Shown here one piece after another: positions 34,993 through 44,844 of a DNA stretch of 64,000 nucleotides. The stretch is taken from assembly GCF_003815775.1 (NCBI RefSeq), contig NZ_CP033926.1, positions 4,464,001 to 4,528,000 on the forward strand. The letters run 5' to 3'. The stretch is from Chryseobacterium joostei. GTDB taxonomy: Bacteria; Bacteroidota; Bacteroidia; Flavobacteriales; Weeksellaceae. Positions within the stretch are counted from its first letter, which is position 1, and each line of letters opens with the position of its first letter. The position numbers and the translations under genes were made by a program. The notes below the pieces were generated by a model. It ran no database searches. It was not told where the DNA came from and saw only the letters and a list, made by a program, of their open reading frames with translations.

Positions 34993-37900
34993 GTGGAAAA
35001 TTCAAAACAGATTTTTCAGACCAACAGCAAAAAACGCTGGAAAAGTGTACAATGGGGAAGCCGCATCTTTATTTTTATGGCAGTGCTTCTTCTTTTGGCC
35101 TTGGGACTGATGATGACCCTGGACAGAAGTCCAAAAATTCCTTTTAAAGAAGATTATAAGGCAGTGATGACTGCGAATAAACCCTATCTTCAAGAGAACA
35201 AAATTTCTAAAGAATATAAAGGATTCAGAAGTTTTATTTCTGAAAAAACAATTCATACGAATCTCTCCAAAATCGAAAAGGCAAGAGCAGAGAGATATAA
35301 AAATCAAAACAGAAACTGGGCACAGTTCCCCGGAGGAATTCGATCTGCATTTTATGTAGCGTGGGATCCACAATCTCTGATGTCTCTGAAAAGAAACATC
35401 AGACATATCAATCTTGTTTTTCCGGAATGGTTTTTCCTTGATCCTAAAACGGGAGATCTGAAAACGAACATTGACCCCGAAGGGTATAAAATCATCAAAA
35501 GAACAGGAATTGCAGCAATGCCTATCCTGAGTAACAACTCTGATAGAGAATTTCGTTCTGAAGGATTGGGAAAAGTATTGAATGATCCGAAGAAAAGAAC
35601 AAATCTTATCCGGAAAATTACCCAGCAGTGTAAAAAATATCATTTCAAGGGAATTAATATTGACTTTGAGGATATGAACCTGAATTCTGATGAAAACCTG
35701 ATTGCCTTTATGAAAGAGCTTTCAGAAACATTCAAGCAGAATCAACTATTGGTTACCATGGATATCATGACGGATAATGATGATTATAATATCCAAAAAT
35801 TAGATCCTTATGTAGATTATTTTGTATTGATGGCTTATGATGAATATTCTGCCAGTGGTGATGCAGGTCCGGTTTCTTCACAGAAATGGATAGAAGAGCA
35901 GGCAGGTAAGCTCGTGAAAAAGACTTCTCCTCATAAGATCATTTTAGGATTGGGAGCTTATGGCTACGACTGGAGTTCTAATCCTGATGATAATAATTCC
36001 GTTACTTATATGCAGGCTATTACAAAGGCTAGTGCAAGTAAGGCAGTTATTGATTTTAATGACAATACTTTTAATTTAAATTATTCCTATACAGATTCTA
36101 AAAATAATACCCATACCGTATTTTTTAATGATGCAGCGTCTATTTTTAATACAATGCGATTTTCATCGGAATATCCATTGGCTGGAACTGCACTTTGGAG
36201 ATTAGGAAGTGAAGACAGCAGGGTTTGGAATTTTTATGACAAGGATCTTACGTTTGCCGGACTGTCCAAACTGAATTTGAAAACACTGGAAAATGTAAAA
36301 GGACAAACCATGGTCGATTATATTGGAGATGGTGAGGTCCTGGATGTTTTGAATACTCCTCACGATGGAAAAATAGCCTTAGAAATAGATCCCAAGGAGA
36401 AAATTATTACAGACGAAAATTACATTACCTACCCAAGCTCCTATGAAGTAAAGAAATACGGAAGTGCACCTCAAAAGGAATTGGTATTGACATTTGATGA
36501 TGGTCCGGATGAAACCTATACCCCGCAGGTATTGGATATATTATCTAAGTACCATGTGCCTGCCGCTTTCTTTTTAGTAGGCTTAAATGCTGAAAAAAAT
36601 CTTCCGCTTGTTAAAAGAATCTATCGGGAGGGTCACGAAATAGGAAATCACACCTTCACCCATGAAAATGTGGCTAAGGTAAGCCCAGAAAGAGCGTTGC
36701 TTGAGTTAAAACTGACGAGATTACTGATAGAGTGTGTAACCGGACACAGTACAATTCTGTTTCGGGCACCGTATAATGCAGACTCTGAGCCTACAACATC
36801 AGAAGAGATCATCCCTGTGGCATTGGCAAGACAGCAAAACTATCTGGATATTGGAGAAAATATAGACCCTGAAGACTGGCAGCCGGGAATAAAGGCTGAT
36901 GAAATTGTAAAACGGGTAATGGCAGGAATTAAACAAGAGAGAGGAAATATTATCTTGCTTCACGATGCCGGAGGTGATACCAGAGAGGAGACTGTGAAAG
37001 CATTGAAAGTTTTAATCCCAACATTGCAGAAACAAGGATATCATTTTACCAATCTTACCAGCCTTTTGCATAAAAGTAAAAATGAACTGATGCCTGAAGT
37101 TCCTAAAACGAAATCTTATTACATCATGCAGCTTAATCTTGTATTGGCAACTATAATTTACGGAATCAGCCATTTTTTGGTTGCTCTGTTTAGTATTTTT
37201 ATTGTACTGGGGCTGATCAGATTGCTGTTAATGGCTTATTGGGCTTTTAAAGAAAGAAAAAAAGAAAAACAACTGAGTGAGTTTCCAATCCTGGAATCCT
37301 ATCCAAAGGTTTCTATTATTGTTCCTGCCTATAATGAAGAAGTGAATATTGTTTCTTCCCTGCATAATCTGTTGAAGCAGACTTATCCAAATTTCAACAT
37401 TATTATGGTGGATGATGGAAGTAAAGATTCAACCTATGAAAAAGCAAGAAATGAATTTCCGGATCACCCGAATCTGAAAATTTTTTCCAAAACAAATGGA
37501 GGAAAAGCAACCGCTCTCAACTTTGGTATTTCACAAACTGATGCTGAATATGTAGTGTGTATTGATGCAGATACCAAGCTACAACAGGATGCGGTAAAAT
37601 ATCTAATCGCAAGATTCTTAAATTCAAATCCTGAGGAAAAGATTGCAGCAGTAGCAGGAAATGTAAAAGTTGGAAATACCGTAAACTGGCTTACCAAATG
37701 GCAGGCAATAGAATATACGACAAGCCAAAATTTTGACAGACTGGCCTATGCACATATCAATGCAATTACAGTAATTCCGGGGGCTATTGGAGCATTTAAG
37801 AGATCTGTTATTCTTGAAGCAGGTGGATATTCTTCAGATACTTTGGCTGAAGACTGTGATATCACGGTGAAAATTTTAAAAGCAGGATATACTGTTGCCA

Positions 37901-38391
37901 ATGAAAACAGAGCCGTAGCGGTAACAGAGGCTCCGGAAACCGTGAAACAGTTTTTGAAACAGCGTTTCCGATGGACTTACGGAATTATGCAGATGTTTTG
38001 GAAACAAAAACAGACTTTCCTTAACCCCAAATATAAAGGATTGGGGCTTTGGGCAATGCCAAATATTTTACTGTTTCAATACATCATTCCGTTTTTTTCA
38101 CCACTGGCGGATCTGATCATGTTTTTTGGAATTTTATCCGGAAATGGAGACAAAATATTTACCTATTATCTGATTTTCCTTTTAGTGGATGCTTCGCTGG
38201 CTTTGGTCGCGTTCATTTTACAACGGGAAAAATTAACGAATCTCCTGTATATTATTCCGCAAAGATTCGGGTATAGATGGCTGATGTATATAGTATTGTT
38301 TAAAAGTTTAAGAAAGGCATTGAAAGGTGAAATACAGTCCTGGGGATTCTTAAAACGAACCGGAAATGTAAAAGAGATAGCAACTTCTTAA
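34993..38391 (+). CDS. Trifunctional GH18-like / NodB deacetylase / GT2 synthase
   Basis: The 1132-residue protein starts with GTG. It has a membrane helix (about 20-43), a GH18-like domain (about 110-430) with KGINIDFED (Asp224, Glu226), and a polysaccharide deacetylase domain (about 490-695) with TFDDGP (500-505), HEIGNHTFTH, FRAPY and LLHD. A second membrane helix (about 715-745) follows. The GT2 domain has VDDGSKDS (about 806-813), CIDADT, EDCD (953-956) and QRFRW (990-994), and the protein ends in three or four helices. The GT2 looks like a processive synthase of the PgaC/hyaluronan type. It probably makes, deacetylates and trims an extracellular GlcNAc-type polymer. Product identity is inference. 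Confidence 0.9.
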   Translation: MENSKQIFQTNSKKRWKSVQWGSRIFIFMAVLLLLALGLMMTLDRSPKIPFKEDYKAVMTANKPYLQENKISKEYKGFRSFISEKTIHTNLSKIEKARAERYKNQNRNWAQFPGGIRSAFYVAWDPQSLMSLKRNIRHINLVFPEWFFLDPKTGDLKTNIDPEGYKIIKRTGIAAMPILSNNSDREFRSEGLGKVLNDPKKRTNLIRKITQQCKKYHFKGINIDFEDMNLNSDENLIAFMKELSETFKQNQLLVTMDIMTDNDDYNIQKLDPYVDYFVLMAYDEYSASGDAGPVSSQKWIEEQAGKLVKKTSPHKIILGLGAYGYDWSSNPDDNNSVTYMQAITKASASKAVIDFNDNTFNLNYSYTDSKNNTHTVFFNDAASIFNTMRFSSEYPLAGTALWRLGSEDSRVWNFYDKDLTFAGLSKLNLKTLENVKGQTMVDYIGDGEVLDVLNTPHDGKIALEIDPKEKIITDENYITYPSSYEVKKYGSAPQKELVLTFDDGPDETYTPQVLDILSKYHVPAAFFLVGLNAEKNLPLVKRIYREGHEIGNHTFTHENVAKVSPERALLELKLTRLLIECVTGHSTILFRAPYNADSEPTTSEEIIPVALARQQNYLDIGENIDPEDWQPGIKADEIVKRVMAGIKQERGNIILLHDAGGDTREETVKALKVLIPTLQKQGYHFTNLTSLLHKSKNELMPEVPKTKSYYIMQLNLVLATIIYGISHFLVALFSIFIVLGLIRLLLMAYWAFKERKKEKQLSEFPILESYPKVSIIVPAYNEEVNIVSSLHNLLKQTYPNFNIIMVDDGSKDSTYEKARNEFPDHPNLKIFSKTNGGKATALNFGISQTDAEYVVCIDADTKLQQDAVKYLIARFLNSNPEEKIAAVAGNVKVGNTVNWLTKWQAIEYTTSQNFDRLAYAHINAITVIPGAIGAFKRSVILEAGGYSSDTLAEDCDITVKILKAGYTVANENRAVAVTEAPETVKQFLKQRFRWTYGIMQMFWKQKQTFLNPKYKGLGLWAMPNILLFQYIIPFFSPLADLIMFFGILSGNGDKIFTYYLIFLLVDASLALVAFILQREKLTNLLYIIPQRFGYRWLMYIVLFKSLRKALKGEIQSWGFLKRTGNVKEIATS

Positions 38392-38467
38392 GATTTGTTT
38401 AAATTTGTTTTCTGGTAAAGTAACAAATAGTAAATAAATCATACATATTGTATAAATTGTTATCATA

Positions 38468-40525
38468 ATGAAAAAACTAACGCTTTCTTTGTTCTTAATA
38501 GCAGGGATCTGCTCTCAAAATACGATGAGTGCACAAGCTAAAACTGCTAAAGTAGCAGTTAACAACACAGATAAAGGTTTAGACCTTAGCTTAATGGATA
38601 CTTCGGTACGTCCACAGGATGATTTTTATAATTATGTGAGTGGAACTTGGATGAAAACAGCCAAAATTCCATCTGACAAACCGACTTGGGGAAGTTTCAA
38701 CAAACTTGGAGAAGACACGGATAACAATTCCATGACCATCCTGAACTCTCTTTTGAAAGATAAATTTGCTGATGGAAGTGAGGGTAAAAAAATTCAGGAT
38801 TTGTATGCTTCTTACATGAACATGCAAAAAAGGAATGCTGATGGAATCAAGCCTATTCAGGAAAACCTGAATAAAATTGATGCGATCAAAAATATGGCTG
38901 ATCTTCAGAATTATCTGATCTCTGTAACTAAGGAAGGTGAAAATGTTTTCTACGGATGGGGAGTATATGCAGACCTGAAGAATTCTAACATGAATGCTGT
39001 TTACTTAGGAGAAGCTTCTCTTGGTTTAGGCAGAGATTATTACCAAAAAGTAAACGAAAAAAATACAGAAGCTATTGCTGAATATCAGAAATATGTAGCT
39101 TCAATGTTAACAGAGTTAGGTTATAAAAATGCTGATGCAGCTGCAAAAGGTATTGTTGAATATGAAAAGAGCATTGCAAAAACCTATTTAACAAACGAAC
39201 AAAGCCGTGATAATACCCTTCAGTATAACCCTCAAACAATGGCTGAGCTTTCAGCGTTGGTAAAAGGAGCAGATATCCCTGCTTACCTTAAAAAAGTGGG
39301 TGTAAATACAGATAAAATTATCATCGGAGAACTAGGATACTATAAAAACTTCGATAAGTTGGTAAACGCTCAGAATCTTCCTGTAATTAAGGATTATCTG
39401 AAGTTCCACATGATTAATGGTAGCGCTTCTTACCTAAGTGAAAAATTAGGAGACATGAAGTTTAATTTCTTCGGTAAATATCTAAGAGGTCAGCAGGAAC
39501 AAAGAGCTCTTAACAAGAGAGGTTTTGAATTAATCAACAGAAACTTAGGAGAAGCTTTTGGTAAACTATATGTTGAGAAATACTTCCCGGCTGAAGCTAA
39601 GGCTCAGATGGTAGAATTAATCGATTATTTAAAGAAAAGCTTTGCTGTTCACATCAACAATTTAGCTTGGATGTCTTCTACAACTAAGGAAAAAGCAATG
39701 CAGAAATTGAATAAATTTACTGTAAAAGTTGCTTATCCAGACAAATGGAAAGATTATTCTAAACTAGAAATTACTCCTGAATCTAAAGGTGGAACATTAT
39801 ACCAAAACCTTCAGAACATTGGTGAGTGGCAATACAACAAAGATTTAGCTAAAATCGGAAAGCCGGTTGATAAAACAGAATGGGGAATGACTCCACAAAC
39901 TGTAAACGCTTACTACAACCCGGTATTTAACGAGATTGTATTCCCTGCAGCTATCCTTCAGCCGCCATTCTTCAATCCTAAAGCTGATGCAGCTGTAAAC
40001 TTCGGTGGTATTGGTGCTGTTATCGGTCACGAAATGAGCCACGGATTTGATGATTCAGGTGCACAGTTTGATGCAGAAGGTAACTTGGTAGACTGGTGGA
40101 CGCCGGAAGATAAAGCTAACTTCGAAAAAGCGACAAAAGCTCTTGCTTCTCAATATGACAAATATGAGCCTGTAAAAGGAACATTTGTAAACGGAACTTT
40201 CACAAACGGTGAAAACATTGCCGACTTAGGTGGTGTAAACATCGCTTATGATGCACTTCAAATGTATTTAAAAGATAAAGGAAACCCAGGTAAGATTAGC
40301 GGATTCTCTCAAGATCAGAGATTCTTCCTAAGCTGGGCAACTGTTTGGAGAACTTTATCAAGTGAAAAATATATGATCAACCAGGTGAAGACAGATCCGC
40401 ACTCTCCGGGTTACTTCAGAAGCTTTGGTCCACTAATCAACGTTGACGCTTTCTATAAAGCATTCGATGTGAAAAAAGGAGACAAATTATACAAAGCACC
40501 AGAGGATAGAATTAAAATCTGGTAA
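38468..40525 (+). CDS. M13-family zinc metallopeptidase, secreted
   Basis: The 685-residue protein has a Sec signal peptide (about 1-24). It has the M13 signatures: zinc motif HEMSH (His521, Glu522, His525), third ligand region ENIADLGG (Glu582, Asp586), substrate strand NAYYNP and the closing EDRIKIW. PepO/neprilysin-like enzymes cleave peptides under about 40 residues in the periplasm. It is nearly colinear with the gene at 40813, and the two are tandem duplicates. No lipobox is present, so it should be soluble. A terminator follows directly. Confidence 0.95.
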   Translation: MKKLTLSLFLIAGICSQNTMSAQAKTAKVAVNNTDKGLDLSLMDTSVRPQDDFYNYVSGTWMKTAKIPSDKPTWGSFNKLGEDTDNNSMTILNSLLKDKFADGSEGKKIQDLYASYMNMQKRNADGIKPIQENLNKIDAIKNMADLQNYLISVTKEGENVFYGWGVYADLKNSNMNAVYLGEASLGLGRDYYQKVNEKNTEAIAEYQKYVASMLTELGYKNADAAAKGIVEYEKSIAKTYLTNEQSRDNTLQYNPQTMAELSALVKGADIPAYLKKVGVNTDKIIIGELGYYKNFDKLVNAQNLPVIKDYLKFHMINGSASYLSEKLGDMKFNFFGKYLRGQQEQRALNKRGFELINRNLGEAFGKLYVEKYFPAEAKAQMVELIDYLKKSFAVHINNLAWMSSTTKEKAMQKLNKFTVKVAYPDKWKDYSKLEITPESKGGTLYQNLQNIGEWQYNKDLAKIGKPVDKTEWGMTPQTVNAYYNPVFNEIVFPAAILQPPFFNPKADAAVNFGGIGAVIGHEMSHGFDDSGAQFDAEGNLVDWWTPEDKANFEKATKALASQYDKYEPVKGTFVNGTFTNGENIADLGGVNIAYDALQMYLKDKGNPGKISGFSQDQRFFLSWATVWRTLSSEKYMINQVKTDPHSPGYFRSFGPLINVDAFYKAFDVKKGDKLYKAPEDRIKIW

Positions 40526-40531
40526 AAATAT

Positions 40532-40562
40532 AAACCGTTCAGCAATGAGCGGTTTTGTTTTT
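40532..40562 (+). terminator. Terminator after the first M13 gene
   Basis: AAACCGTTC (40532-40540) pairs with GAGCGGTTT (40547-40555) with one G-T pair, followed by T-rich sequence. Confidence 0.85.
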
Positions 40563-40650
40563 TTAGGTGGCAGGTGTCAGATGATAGGAATTAGGGAGAA
40601 AGAAGTTAGGGTGGTGTTCACTATAATCTATAGGGAACGGTTTCCATCAT

Positions 40651-40694
40651 TCCCCCTTTTTGGAAGGTGGCAAATCGAAGATTTGACGGGGTGG
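40651..40694. repeat. Nested palindromic element, intergenic
   Basis: A perfect CAAATC-GAA-GATTTG hairpin (40671-40685) is flanked by a CCCCC block on the left (40652-40656) and GGGG on the right (40688-40691). The reverse complement begins AACCACCCCGTCAAATC. I recall similar sequences scattered between genes in Chryseobacterium, so it may be a REP-like repeat. Its dispersal cannot be tested in this window. Confidence 0.45.
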
Positions 40695-40772
40695 TTAAAA
40701 TTAACAAAATAGCTTAATAATCATTTCTTATTCTACATTTTAATTATCCACAACATATATTGTTAAAGTTCG

Positions 40773-40789
40773 TATATTTGATAAGTTTG
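40773..40789 (+). promoter_or_regulatory. Two overlapping -7 boxes before the second M13 gene
   Basis: TATATTTG (40773-40780) and TAAGTTTG (40782-40789) both match TAnnTTTG and lie 23 and 32 bp before the ATG at 40813. Confidence 0.5.
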
Positions 40790-40812
40790 TGTAAAATCAA
40801 AAATTATCTTCA

Positions 40813-42909
40813 ATGAAAAAGCTAAATATTGGTATACTTGCCTTTTCGGGTATTGTATTTCTAAATTCGTGTGGTGCAGCAAAGACTGCAGGGGCAGAGA
40901 AAAAAACTGAGGCTACGGCAATTGCTGCAACGCCTGTAAAAGAACAAGTAAAAGAGGAGGGGATCAATTTATCCCATATGGATACAGCTGTTCGTCCGCA
41001 GGATGACTTTTTTAGCTATGTGAACGGAAATTGGGTGAAAACTACTCAGATTCCTTCAGATAAAGCCAATTGGGGTTCTTTCAATGCTTTGAGAGAAAAT
41101 GTAGATGATGCTTCATTGGACATTTTAAATAAAATCCTTACTGAAAACTATCCTGCAGGATCTGAAGGTCAAAAGATCCAGAATCTTTATGCATCTTTTA
41201 TGGATACAGCAAAAAGAAATGCAGATGGATTAGCACCTATCAAGGGAGATCTTGCAAAAATTGATGCTATTAAAAATCTTAATGATTTGCAGAAGTATCT
41301 TTTGGAAGCTACAAGATTAGGCGATAACTCATTTTACGGATGGAGAGCCGGAGCAGATATGAAGAATTCTAATATGAATGCAGTATATCTTGGAGGTCCG
41401 GATCTAGGTTTAGGAAGAGATTATTACCAGAAAGTAAATGATGCCAATACGAAGACATTAGGACAATATCAAACTTATATTGGAAAACTATTTGTTGCTT
41501 TAGGGTATAAAAACTCAGCTCAGGCAGCACAAAATGTTGTGGATTTTGAGAAACAATTAGCCAATTATTTATTGACTCTTGAGCAGAACAGAGATGCCAA
41601 TTTAAGATACAATCCTAAAAATGTATCAGAACTTTCAGGATTAGTGAAAAACGTTGATCTTGCCAAATACCTTAAAGAGGCTGGGGTAAATACAGACAGA
41701 GTAATCATTGGTGAACTGAAATATTACCAGAACATGGATCAGTTCTTGACTCAGAAGAATCTTCCATTATTGAAAGACTATCTGAAATATCATTTGATTA
41801 ATGGGAATGCAAGCAACCTTGATGAAGGTTTGGAGCAGATCAGATTTGATTTCTATGCAAAAGACCTACAGGGCCAAAAAGAACAGCGTCCTATGAACAA
41901 AAGAGGCCTTACTCTTGTAAATACCGTTCTTGGGGAGGCTTTTGGTAAATTATACGTAGACAAATACTTTACTCCGGAAGCAAAACAGCAGATGGAAACC
42001 TATATTGACTATCTTTTAAAATCGTTCAAATCCCACATTGCCAATATAGACTGGATGTCTCCTGAAACAAAAGTAAAGGCTCAGGAAAAACTATCCAAAT
42101 TTACAGTAAAGATCGCTTATCCGGATAAATGGAAAGACTATAGCCAATTAAAGGTTGAATCTCCAAAGCAGGGAGCATCATTATATTCCAACCTGCAAAA
42201 TGTATCGGCTTGGCAGTATCAAAGAAGTCTGGATAAAGTAGGAAAACCGGTTGATAAAACAGAATGGGGAATGTCTCCACAAACAGTAAATGCATACTAC
42301 AGCGGATCAAACAACGAAATTGTATTCCCTGCAGCCATTCTTCAACCTCCTTTCTATAACCCTAAAGCTGATGCTGCGGTAAACTTTGGTGGAATCGGAG
42401 CTGTTATCGGACATGAGATCTCTCACGGATTTGACGACAGTGGTTCCCGTTTCGATGGTGATGGAAACCTAAACAATTGGTGGACAGATGCCGATCGTAA
42501 GAATTTTGATGCAAAAGTAGGTCAGTTAGCCGCTCAATATAGTGGTTATGAGCCTGTAAAAGGAAGCTTTGTGAATGGTAAATTCACAAGTGGAGAAAAC
42601 ATCGGTGACCTAGGTGGAGTAGCAGTAGCTTACGATGCCCTTCAGATGTATTTAAAAGATAAAGGAAACCCAGGAAAAATTAGCGGGTTCACTCAGGATC
42701 AGAGATTCTTTATGAGCTGGGCAACCGTTTGGAGAACAAAAGCAACAGATCAGTATATGATTAATCAGGTGAAGACAGATCCGCACTCTCCGGGGATGTT
42801 CAGAGCTTTCGGTCCATTAGTGAATCAGGACTCATTCATCAAAGCATTTGATATCAAACCAGGAGATAAAATGTATAAAGCTCCTGAAGACAGAATAAAA
42901 ATTTGGTAG
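40813..42909 (+). CDS. M13-family zinc metallopeptidase, lipoprotein
   Basis: The 698-residue protein has a lipoprotein signal ending in LNSC (Cys20), then an Ala/Lys/Glu-rich linker to about 50. The catalytic motifs are HEISH (His534, Glu535, His538), ENIGDLGG (Glu595), NAYY and C-terminal EDRIKIW. It is a tandem paralogue of the gene at 38468, with long stretches of identity near the active site. The difference is the targeting signal: this one should be lipid-anchored to a membrane. It has its own promoter boxes and a terminator. Confidence 0.95.
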   Translation: MKKLNIGILAFSGIVFLNSCGAAKTAGAEKKTEATAIAATPVKEQVKEEGINLSHMDTAVRPQDDFFSYVNGNWVKTTQIPSDKANWGSFNALRENVDDASLDILNKILTENYPAGSEGQKIQNLYASFMDTAKRNADGLAPIKGDLAKIDAIKNLNDLQKYLLEATRLGDNSFYGWRAGADMKNSNMNAVYLGGPDLGLGRDYYQKVNDANTKTLGQYQTYIGKLFVALGYKNSAQAAQNVVDFEKQLANYLLTLEQNRDANLRYNPKNVSELSGLVKNVDLAKYLKEAGVNTDRVIIGELKYYQNMDQFLTQKNLPLLKDYLKYHLINGNASNLDEGLEQIRFDFYAKDLQGQKEQRPMNKRGLTLVNTVLGEAFGKLYVDKYFTPEAKQQMETYIDYLLKSFKSHIANIDWMSPETKVKAQEKLSKFTVKIAYPDKWKDYSQLKVESPKQGASLYSNLQNVSAWQYQRSLDKVGKPVDKTEWGMSPQTVNAYYSGSNNEIVFPAAILQPPFYNPKADAAVNFGGIGAVIGHEISHGFDDSGSRFDGDGNLNNWWTDADRKNFDAKVGQLAAQYSGYEPVKGSFVNGKFTSGENIGDLGGVAVAYDALQMYLKDKGNPGKISGFTQDQRFFMSWATVWRTKATDQYMINQVKTDPHSPGMFRAFGPLVNQDSFIKAFDIKPGDKMYKAPEDRIKIW

Positions 42910-42936
42910 TATTACCAAAAATTGTTAGAAAAGAAA

Positions 42937-42975
42937 GAATCCGTCTCCATTATATGTGAGGCGGATTCTCCTTTT
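42937..42975. terminator. Bidirectional terminator
   Basis: GAATCCGTCTC (42937-42947) pairs with GAGGCGGATTC (42958-42968), with one G-T pair, between the convergent M13 and unknown genes. Confidence 0.88.
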
Positions 42976-44020
42976 AATATGCTTTCTTATAATTCCGGAT
43001 CACAAAATTTATTCCGGTTTCTATAATATCTCCCATGGTTTTGCAATACTTGAAATTGACATCATAGGTGAGTTTTTGCAAAGCTGTTCTTAGCTCTATA
43101 ACATTGGCTTCCGGAGCAATATTTTCTTTTTTCATAATAGAAATGAGTTCATCAAATCTGTTTTTACTGCTGGTCACCCTTTTTACAATTTGTGAACGGA
43201 CTTCTTTCCGATACTGTTCTATAGAATTAGGCTTCAGTTTTTCCAGTACCATAGTAACCATCGGGTTGTTTTCTTTAAAATACTGCGGAAGATAAACTTT
43301 CAAATTCCCTTCATAGCTCTGCTGATCAAAATCGATGGGGCGAATTCTGTAAATAACCTGATCAAAGTCGTGTATAGGAATAATAACATAATTATAAGAA
43401 CGCATGTCACCCAGTAATCCAATAAGACAGCGCTCATTGAATTTTACAAATTCCTTGGAAATTTGTGCCTTTTCCAATTCTGTACAGTTAGATATATGTT
43501 TCTGAATAAATACATCTCCTGGAATTCCTAAAATATGTTCTTCTATTAAGGTGTTTTTGTAAATTAAAAAATTAATTCGGTTGGGAGAAAGCAGGTCTTC
43601 AAGCTCCAGTCCATAGATACGGGAAGCATCCGCCTGTTTAATGTAAAAATTAGTATAATTATCGTTCAGGATATTTCTTACCCGAATTCTAAAAGGCTTA
43701 GAGTTTCCGAAAGTACAAAAGTCGATGGTATCCACTTTCAGATATGGTAAAGTAGCTTCATCCCCGTCAGAATGAAGGAGAGTATAAATCTTATTTAAAT
43801 TAGCCTCAATTTCTTTAAACTCATATTCAGAATACAATACACCGAGCCACAAAGTATCTTTGCCTTCCTTATCCAGAATATTTACGCTATCACTGAATCT
43901 TAGCAGATCTTCATATAAAAACTGAATCTTGGTGGTTCTGTTATGCTTTTCCAAATACTGCTCTAATGCATCCGAAACAGGATATATCGGTTTTCTAAAC
44001 GCAATCTTCACATCTTTCAT
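42974..44020 (-). CDS. Unknown protein, atypical kinase-like pattern
   Basis: The 348-residue protein has no signal peptide or membrane helix. Parts recall an atypical kinase or HipA/PI-kinase fold: a candidate Lys in NFYIKQADASRIYG, a GLLGDMRSYNYVI segment like a catalytic loop (Gly-Asp then Asn), and RIRPIDFDQQ like a DFG region. The flanks are helical. This is a low-confidence reading. It is divergent from tssB with a 356-bp spacer, so it could be related to the type VI genes. No family was recognised by name. Confidence 0.6.
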   Translation of the reverse strand: MKDVKIAFRKPIYPVSDALEQYLEKHNRTTKIQFLYEDLLRFSDSVNILDKEGKDTLWLGVLYSEYEFKEIEANLNKIYTLLHSDGDEATLPYLKVDTIDFCTFGNSKPFRIRVRNILNDNYTNFYIKQADASRIYGLELEDLLSPNRINFLIYKNTLIEEHILGIPGDVFIQKHISNCTELEKAQISKEFVKFNERCLIGLLGDMRSYNYVIIPIHDFDQVIYRIRPIDFDQQSYEGNLKVYLPQYFKENNPMVTMVLEKLKPNSIEQYRKEVRSQIVKRVTSSKNRFDELISIMKKENIAPEANVIELRTALQKLTYDVNFKYCKTMGDIIETGINFVIRNYKKAY

Positions 44021-44376
44021 TACTCTGTTTACTTTTATTTAAATATAAAGAATATTTTTTCCTCACTTCAGAAGAATTCCTATTTTAACACCTGTTTGAT
44101 ATTTTTTCTCAATGCAAAATGCATCATGATTTTATTTTATTTCACTTTGGTTTATTTTTATTTATTTTTTCATAGCTTAGTGACATCATAAGAATTTGAT
44201 TTTATGTTAAATAAGTGTAGTTAAATTTAAATAATTCAAGAAAAATCTTGACAAAATTTTGTATGTTACAGTTTTTTTTTAAATTTAAACATTGGATTGG
44301 TAATTTATTTGATACGTCTGTAAATTACTCAAAAACAGATCCAAACCAAAATAGTAAATCTCAAAATAATAATAAT
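44021..44376. other. Divergent intergenic region, 356 bp
   Basis: This very AT-rich spacer separates the kinase-like gene and tssB. A frame open upstream of tssB in the same phase (from 44248) is not believed. I see no RNA gene, terminator or clear -7 box. The promoters of both genes must lie here. Confidence 0.4.
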
Positions 44377-44823
44377 ATGGCAATGTTTAATTATGGTGTT
44401 GGCGGAAACGAAGTAAAAGTAGACGCTAATGAAGCTATTCAGGAAATACAGGAAAATAAATCACTGATAGTAAGCCAGCTTACAACAGAAGAATCTTATA
44501 CCCCTGAAATTGTAACAGGATTAAAAACAGTGGAAGACGTCTTCAAACATTTTCAGCCTTCTGTATCAGTACAGCATGAAACAGAAGATGGAGGAACAAT
44601 TGAAGAAGAATTCCGTTTTCAAAATCTTGGAGACTTTACTCCCAAAAGCCTTACTCAGAAATCAGACTATCTACAGCAACTGAGCATGGAGCAGGAGCAG
44701 TACAACAAAATTGTACGCCAACTGAAAACAAATAAAATTCTACGCAATATGCTGGAGAACGATCAGACAAGAGCTGCGTTCATAGAAGTATTGAAAGATG
44801 TGGCACAAGAACTTGAAAAATAA
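44377..44823 (+). CDS. tssB: Type VI secretion sheath subunit TssB (T6SSiii-like)
   Basis: I set the start at the ATG at 44377 (MAMFNYGVGGNEVKVDAN) because the upstream in-frame stretch is AT-rich filler and this N-terminus matches Bacteroidetes TssB. The 148-residue protein has TPEIVTGLKTVEDVFKHFQPSV and a C-terminal helical segment with EQYNKIVRQLKTNKILRNMLEN, which would pack with TssC. TssB and TssC form the contractile sheath in the cytoplasm. It precedes tssC by 21 bp in one operon. Other type VI genes are not next to it. Confidence 0.85.
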   Translation: MAMFNYGVGGNEVKVDANEAIQEIQENKSLIVSQLTTEESYTPEIVTGLKTVEDVFKHFQPSVSVQHETEDGGTIEEEFRFQNLGDFTPKSLTQKSDYLQQLSMEQEQYNKIVRQLKTNKILRNMLENDQTRAAFIEVLKDVAQELEK

Positions 44824-44844
44824 TTAAAGACTTTACATTAAATC

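Noticed and set aside
44248..44376. N-terminal extension of tssB
   Set aside because: It starts with TTG, is AT-rich and Phe/Asn/Lys-biased, and does not resemble TssB. The ATG at 44377 gives the expected N-terminus.
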